Assembly: GCA_050699055.1 (NCBI GenBank)
Contig: JBOHCT010000085.1
Coordinates: 1-16,564 of the forward strand
DNA length: 16,564 nucleotides
Direction of reading: 5' to 3'
DNA from: JBOHCT01 sp050699055
GTDB lineage: Bacteria; Actinomycetota; Actinomycetes; Streptosporangiales; JBOHCT01
Each line of letters begins with the position of its first letter. The first letter of the stretch is position 1. Both the position numbers and the translations under genes were made by a program. Shown here piece after piece: positions 14,183 to 16,564 of the stretch. The notes under the pieces were generated by a model. That model had not been told where the DNA came from and did no database searches. It saw only the letters and a list, made by a program, of their open reading frames with translations.

Positions 14183-15310
14183 ATGACACCGGTATCCGGC
14201 CACGACCCCGTCTCCGCCCAGCCGGCGGCCGGTAACGAGGCGCAGCCGTCGCCGTTCCACATGCACCGCAGCATTCACGCCCAGCCGGAGGCGGTCGCCC
14301 GCACCGTCGGCCGAGCGGGCGCGGAGGCGGACGAGCTCGCGGGCAGGATCGCCACCAGCGCACGGGTCTTTCTTCTCGGCATCGGCACCTCGCATCACGC
14401 CGCGCGCATCGGGGAGTATCTCTTCCGCAGCGCGGGGTCCGATGCCCGCGCGGTGCATGCATTCGACTTCGCGCTGTACGGGCCGGAGCCCTCTTCGAAC
14501 GACTGCGTGATCGGAATCAGTCACCGCGGCACCAAGCGCTACACCACCCAGGCCATGGACCGCGCACGGCAGGCGGGCGCAGCGACAATTCTGATCTCCG
14601 GCGAGGACGGCGCGCCGCACGGCAGCGCCGACGTCATCCTGCGCACCGTCGCGCAGGAGCAATCGTCCGCGCACACCGTCAGCTACACCACCGCCGTGGC
14701 CGTGCTGGCTACCCTCGCCGTGCACACTGCGTGGCACCGGCAAGTTAGTGCCATCACCTCGGAGGCGTTTCTGCGCAGCGAGCTCCCCGCGGCGCTGGAG
14801 GCGGGGCTGCGCGCCGAGCACCACGTACAAGCGCTGGCGCGCTCGCACGCGGGCCGCCGGCGGATCTGGCTGGCAGGCGGGGGTCCTAGCGCCATCACCG
14901 CTGAAGAGATCGCGCTCAAGATCAAGGAGACGTCCTATCTGCAGGCCGAAGGGCTTTGCGTCGAGGCGCTGGTGCACGGCCCGTTCTGCTGCGTCGAAGC
15001 CGACGACCTCTTCGTCCTGATCGCCCCTTCGGGGCCGGCTCGGGCACGTACAGTCGAGCTCGCCGAGCTCGTCGGAAAGCTCGGCGCGTCCTGCCTGGTC
15101 GTGGAAGACGAGGGCGGTGAGGCGATCGGGCCGGCGTCGGCGGATCGGCTTGTGCTGCCCCAAGTCCCCGAGACGCTCGCCACGCTGACCTGCGTGGTGC
15201 CGCTGCAGCTCTTCGCCTACCACCTGGCCCGCACCCGCGGGACCAACCCGGACAGCTTCCGCGCCGACGATGCCGGGTTCCCGCAGGTGGAACAGATCGT
15301 GCAGCTGTAG
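14183..15310 (+). CDS. Double-SIS protein resembling the GlmS isomerase domain
   Basis: A 375-residue protein with two SIS sugar-phosphate domains (about 56-190 and 226-350) and no glutaminase domain. It starts like the GlmS isomerase half (MHRSIHAQPEAV) and keeps LGIGTSHHA. It also keeps ALKIKETSYLQAEG and VHGPF, with E249 and H265 at the same 16-residue spacing as E488 and H504 of E. coli GlmS, and FAYHLARTRGTNPD. The first-domain phosphate loop is unusual: SHRGTKRYT replaces SQSGETADT, putting Arg and Lys where Ser and Thr normally bind phosphate. The GlmS C-terminal lysine segment is also absent. GAGGGAAG at 14168-14175 supports the ATG. It is third in the iron-box operon. An amino-sugar isomerase or sugar-phosphate-binding role is likely; the substrate is unknown. 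Confidence 0.8.
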   Translation: MTPVSGHDPVSAQPAAGNEAQPSPFHMHRSIHAQPEAVARTVGRAGAEADELAGRIATSARVFLLGIGTSHHAARIGEYLFRSAGSDARAVHAFDFALYGPEPSSNDCVIGISHRGTKRYTTQAMDRARQAGAATILISGEDGAPHGSADVILRTVAQEQSSAHTVSYTTAVAVLATLAVHTAWHRQVSAITSEAFLRSELPAALEAGLRAEHHVQALARSHAGRRRIWLAGGGPSAITAEEIALKIKETSYLQAEGLCVEALVHGPFCCVEADDLFVLIAPSGPARARTVELAELVGKLGASCLVVEDEGGEAIGPASADRLVLPQVPETLATLTCVVPLQLFAYHLARTRGTNPDSFRADDAGFPQVEQIVQL

Positions 15311-15568
15311 GTGGGTCGCGGTCCGGTCGCGATCCTGTGACACGTCACGGTTGGTGCGGCACCGCGGATCGATCCCGGGGTGGGTGCTGCTGCTCCGCTG
15401 TCCTGTGCGTCTCGCGCGGCTTGGTTGCTGATCGACCGCGAGTACGCTTCGTCGTCCCGTCCGTTCTGGCAGGCCTCTTTTCCCCGGTCCTCGTAGCTGC
15501 CCCCCCGCCGTGATGCGTCCAACTCGCCGCGCTGGCGGATGCCTTGAACGCTCGTCTCCGGGGGAGGG

Positions 15569-15592
15569 GTGACCTCCTGTCTTGCAGGTCAC
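15569..15592. repeat. Inverted repeat, 7-base arms
   Basis: GTGACCT (15569-15575) and AGGTCAC (15586-15592) are exact inverted copies around a ten-base loop. The left arm is followed by CCTG and the right preceded by it in inverse form, so the fold can slip. Role unknown. Confidence 0.6.
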
Positions 15593-15601
15593 GGGCATGG
15601 C

Positions 15602-15620
15602 GGTCTCCCCGTGAGAGACC
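15602..15620. repeat. Inverted repeat, 6-base arms
   Basis: GGTCTC (15602-15607) and GAGACC (15615-15620) are exact inverted copies around a seven-base loop. One such repeat in 500 bases of GC-rich DNA is expected by chance. Confidence 0.5.
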
Positions 15621-15703
15621 TCGTGTTCCCGCCTTTCACCCCTCGACCTGGCACGCGTGTGGCACGCACACGGCTCCGGAGTGGGTCTTCATTTACCGAC
15701 ATA

Positions 15704-15716
15704 TCACACCGTGTGA
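15704..15716. repeat. Odd palindrome TCACAC-C-GTGTGA
   Basis: A 13-base perfect palindrome around a single central C. It could be an operator half-site pair or a hairpin, but no promoter is visible around it. Confidence 0.5.
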
Positions 15717-15742
15717 CCTGCGACCGGACCCCGGCGTTTCCG

Positions 15743-15796
15743 CCTCGCCCGATCCCTGTAGGGGACCCGGAGGGCCGCGTAGCGGTCGGGCGAAGG
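15743..15796. repeat. Cloverleaf-forming four-way inverted-repeat element
   Basis: An outer stem of eight exact pairs (TCGCCCGA 15745-15752 with TCGGGCGA 15786-15793, plus CC/GG across a bulged A) encloses three hairpins. They are directly adjacent, with no unpaired base between them. The hairpins are TCCCT-GTA-GGGGA (15753-15765, one T-G pair), CCC-GGA-GGG (15766-15774) and CCGC-GTA-GCGG (15775-15785). All three loops are GNA triplets closed by pyrimidine-purine pairs. It is too short for a tRNA. It could fold as DNA (cruciform, recombination or replication site) or RNA. Confidence 0.7.
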
Positions 15797-15829
15797 ATCC
15801 CCTTGACGCGGCCGGACACGACGAGACAC

Positions 15830-16564
15830 TCAGTCGGGCCCGGGATGGGGGATGCCCCCGGCGGTTTCGTTGGTGGACACGCGTGCGTCGGGCAGCTCGT
15901 ATAGGTGGCGTAGCGGTGAGGCGCTCAGCCACACATGAAGGGCGAGCAGTCCGATGACCGCTGCCAGTACCGCGCTTCGGCACCCCAGCCAGCTGCCCAG
16001 CGCCCCGCCGATCACGCCGCCGGTGGCCATGGCCCCAACGATGAGGACGCGGCCTGTTGCCACGACTCGCCCGAGGAGGTGTGGTGGACAGATGGTTTGG
16101 CGTCAAAGGTGCGGGCGGTGACGTTGAAGCTCGTTATGCCGGCGGAGAGAACACCTGCGCCGATCACGTAGGCAGCGAGACCCCAGCCTGGCTGGGTGAG
16201 GGGGATGAGCAGGCCGAAGGGGAAGGCGATGATGGTTGACAGCCACAACGCTCGTGCGGTTCCGATTCGCTTGCTCAGTGAAGTGGTAACGGCCGCCCCG
16301 ACGATCCCGCCGGCGCTGCCAGCGGCGAGGAGCGCCCCGATAAGTGCGGAGGACAGTCCCACGGTGCGGGCGAGGAACACGATCACGAGGGCCTGGTAGG
16401 CAGCGAGGGCGAGGCTGGCGAAGGTCGTTGCGCCGGTGAGCAGGCGAAGGATGGGGTGTCGCGCGATGAACCGTAGACCCACGCCGACTTGTGCCAACAA
16501 GCCCTCCCCGTGCCGTGTGCCGTCGCGGACCCGGGTCTCTTTGGTGTGCACCAGGCCTATGGCG
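15830..16564 (-). pseudogene. MFS exporter (EntS/MFS_3-like), frameshifted and partial
   Basis: The minus strand encodes the C-terminal half of a major-facilitator exporter and continues beyond the right edge. The first part reads LVHTKETRV, then GVGLRFIARHPILRLL and several membrane helices up to FNVTARTF. The natural continuation, QTICPPHLLGRVVATGRVLIVGAMATGG and on to SASPLRHLYELPD, is in another frame. The break is at about 16103-16104, where two extra bases (GA) sit between TTT and CGC. Joined, the halves match the MFS_3 group that includes the enterobactin exporter EntS. As given the gene is broken, by mutation or by a sequencing error. Convergence on the iron-regulated operon makes siderophore export a reasonable original role, but this is inference. 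Confidence 0.75.

Larger units (their letters stand above)
15311..15829. other. Gene-free, inverted-repeat-rich region
   Basis: About 520 bases between the SIS gene (plus) and the MFS remnant (minus). Open frames here have no ribosome site and no recognisable protein. I see an imperfect tandem 11-base repeat (15314-15335, GGTCGCGGTCC / GGTCGCGATCC) and the palindrome GTGAC-AC-GTCAC (15337-15348). There are also several inverted repeats between 15569 and 15716, and a cloverleaf-like element at 15743-15796. It must include the 3' ends of two convergent genes, but no standard intrinsic terminator stands out. Confidence 0.6.

Noticed and set aside
15337..15348. GTGAC-AC-GTCAC as a CRP-type site
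   Set aside because: The spacer between half-sites is too short for the TGTGA-N6-TCACA pattern, and no promoter or gene start follows it.
12146..15598. Very long open frame on the minus strand (over 1,100 codons)
   Set aside because: It runs antisense to desA, the hydroxylase and the SIS gene, has an Arg/Asp/Val-rich composition typical of GC-rich antisense frames, and shows no family motif.
15745..15793. Cloverleaf as a tRNA gene
   Set aside because: At 49 bases it is far too short, the arms do not have tRNA sizes, and there is no T-loop GTTC motif or CCA end.
15544..15957. Forward open frames of 110-140 codons in the region after the SIS gene
   Set aside because: No ribosome site, no domain, Arg/Pro-rich composition, and they overlap the MFS remnant on the other strand.
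16095..16110. Programmed ribosomal frameshift in the MFS gene
   Set aside because: There is no slippery heptamer and no following stem, and MFS exporters are not known to use one. Mutation or sequencing error is simpler.

Overview
The window comes from a high-GC actinobacterium. It shows GC-rich codon use, many GTG/TTG starts, GGAGG-type ribosome sites, GTGA start/stop overlaps, a near-perfect DtxR/IdeR-type iron box and a DesA-type siderophore decarboxylase. I cannot name the genus from sequence alone. No tRNA, rRNA, CRISPR array or intact insertion sequence was seen.

Layout. 1-3126: the 3' end of an unidentified gene, a secreted coiled-coil protein with a zinc-peptidase-like C-terminal domain, a convergent DinB/DUF664 gene, a divergent DUF5134 membrane protein, and the decayed remnant of an LCMT-type SAM methyltransferase. 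3097-3800: a VapBC-type toxin-antitoxin pair whose leaderless promoter lies inside a perfect inverted repeat. 3903-9777: a tight five-gene operon for acyl-CoA metabolism (CaiC-like acyl-CoA ligase, acyl-CoA dehydrogenase, crotonase, two-domain VOC protein, second acyl-CoA dehydrogenase), preceded by a FadR-like operator candidate. The gene set fits activation, dehydrogenation and hydration of an unknown acid. 9848-11682: an ArsR/SmtB repressor with most of an alpha5 metal site, divergent from a Na+/Ca2+-exchanger-family transporter, which suggests metal-responsive control of cation transport.

11948-15310: an iron-box-controlled operon with an intact desA-like lysine decarboxylase, a hydroxylase cut to its first third, and a GlmS-isomerase-like double-SIS protein with an altered sugar-phosphate loop. 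The next steps of desferrioxamine synthesis are absent here. 15311-15829 has no convincing gene but is rich in inverted repeats, including a 49-base sequence that folds as a complete four-way cloverleaf with three GNA-type triloops. 15830-16564 is the 3' part of a frameshifted MFS exporter on the minus strand, running off the window.

The most unusual signals are the cloverleaf, the iron-regulated operon in which a truncated hydroxylase is followed by an unusual SIS protein, and the pairing of a metal-sensor-like ArsR protein with a cation exchanger. The rest is ordinary actinobacterial gene content, with local decay next to the toxin-antitoxin module and in the siderophore region.
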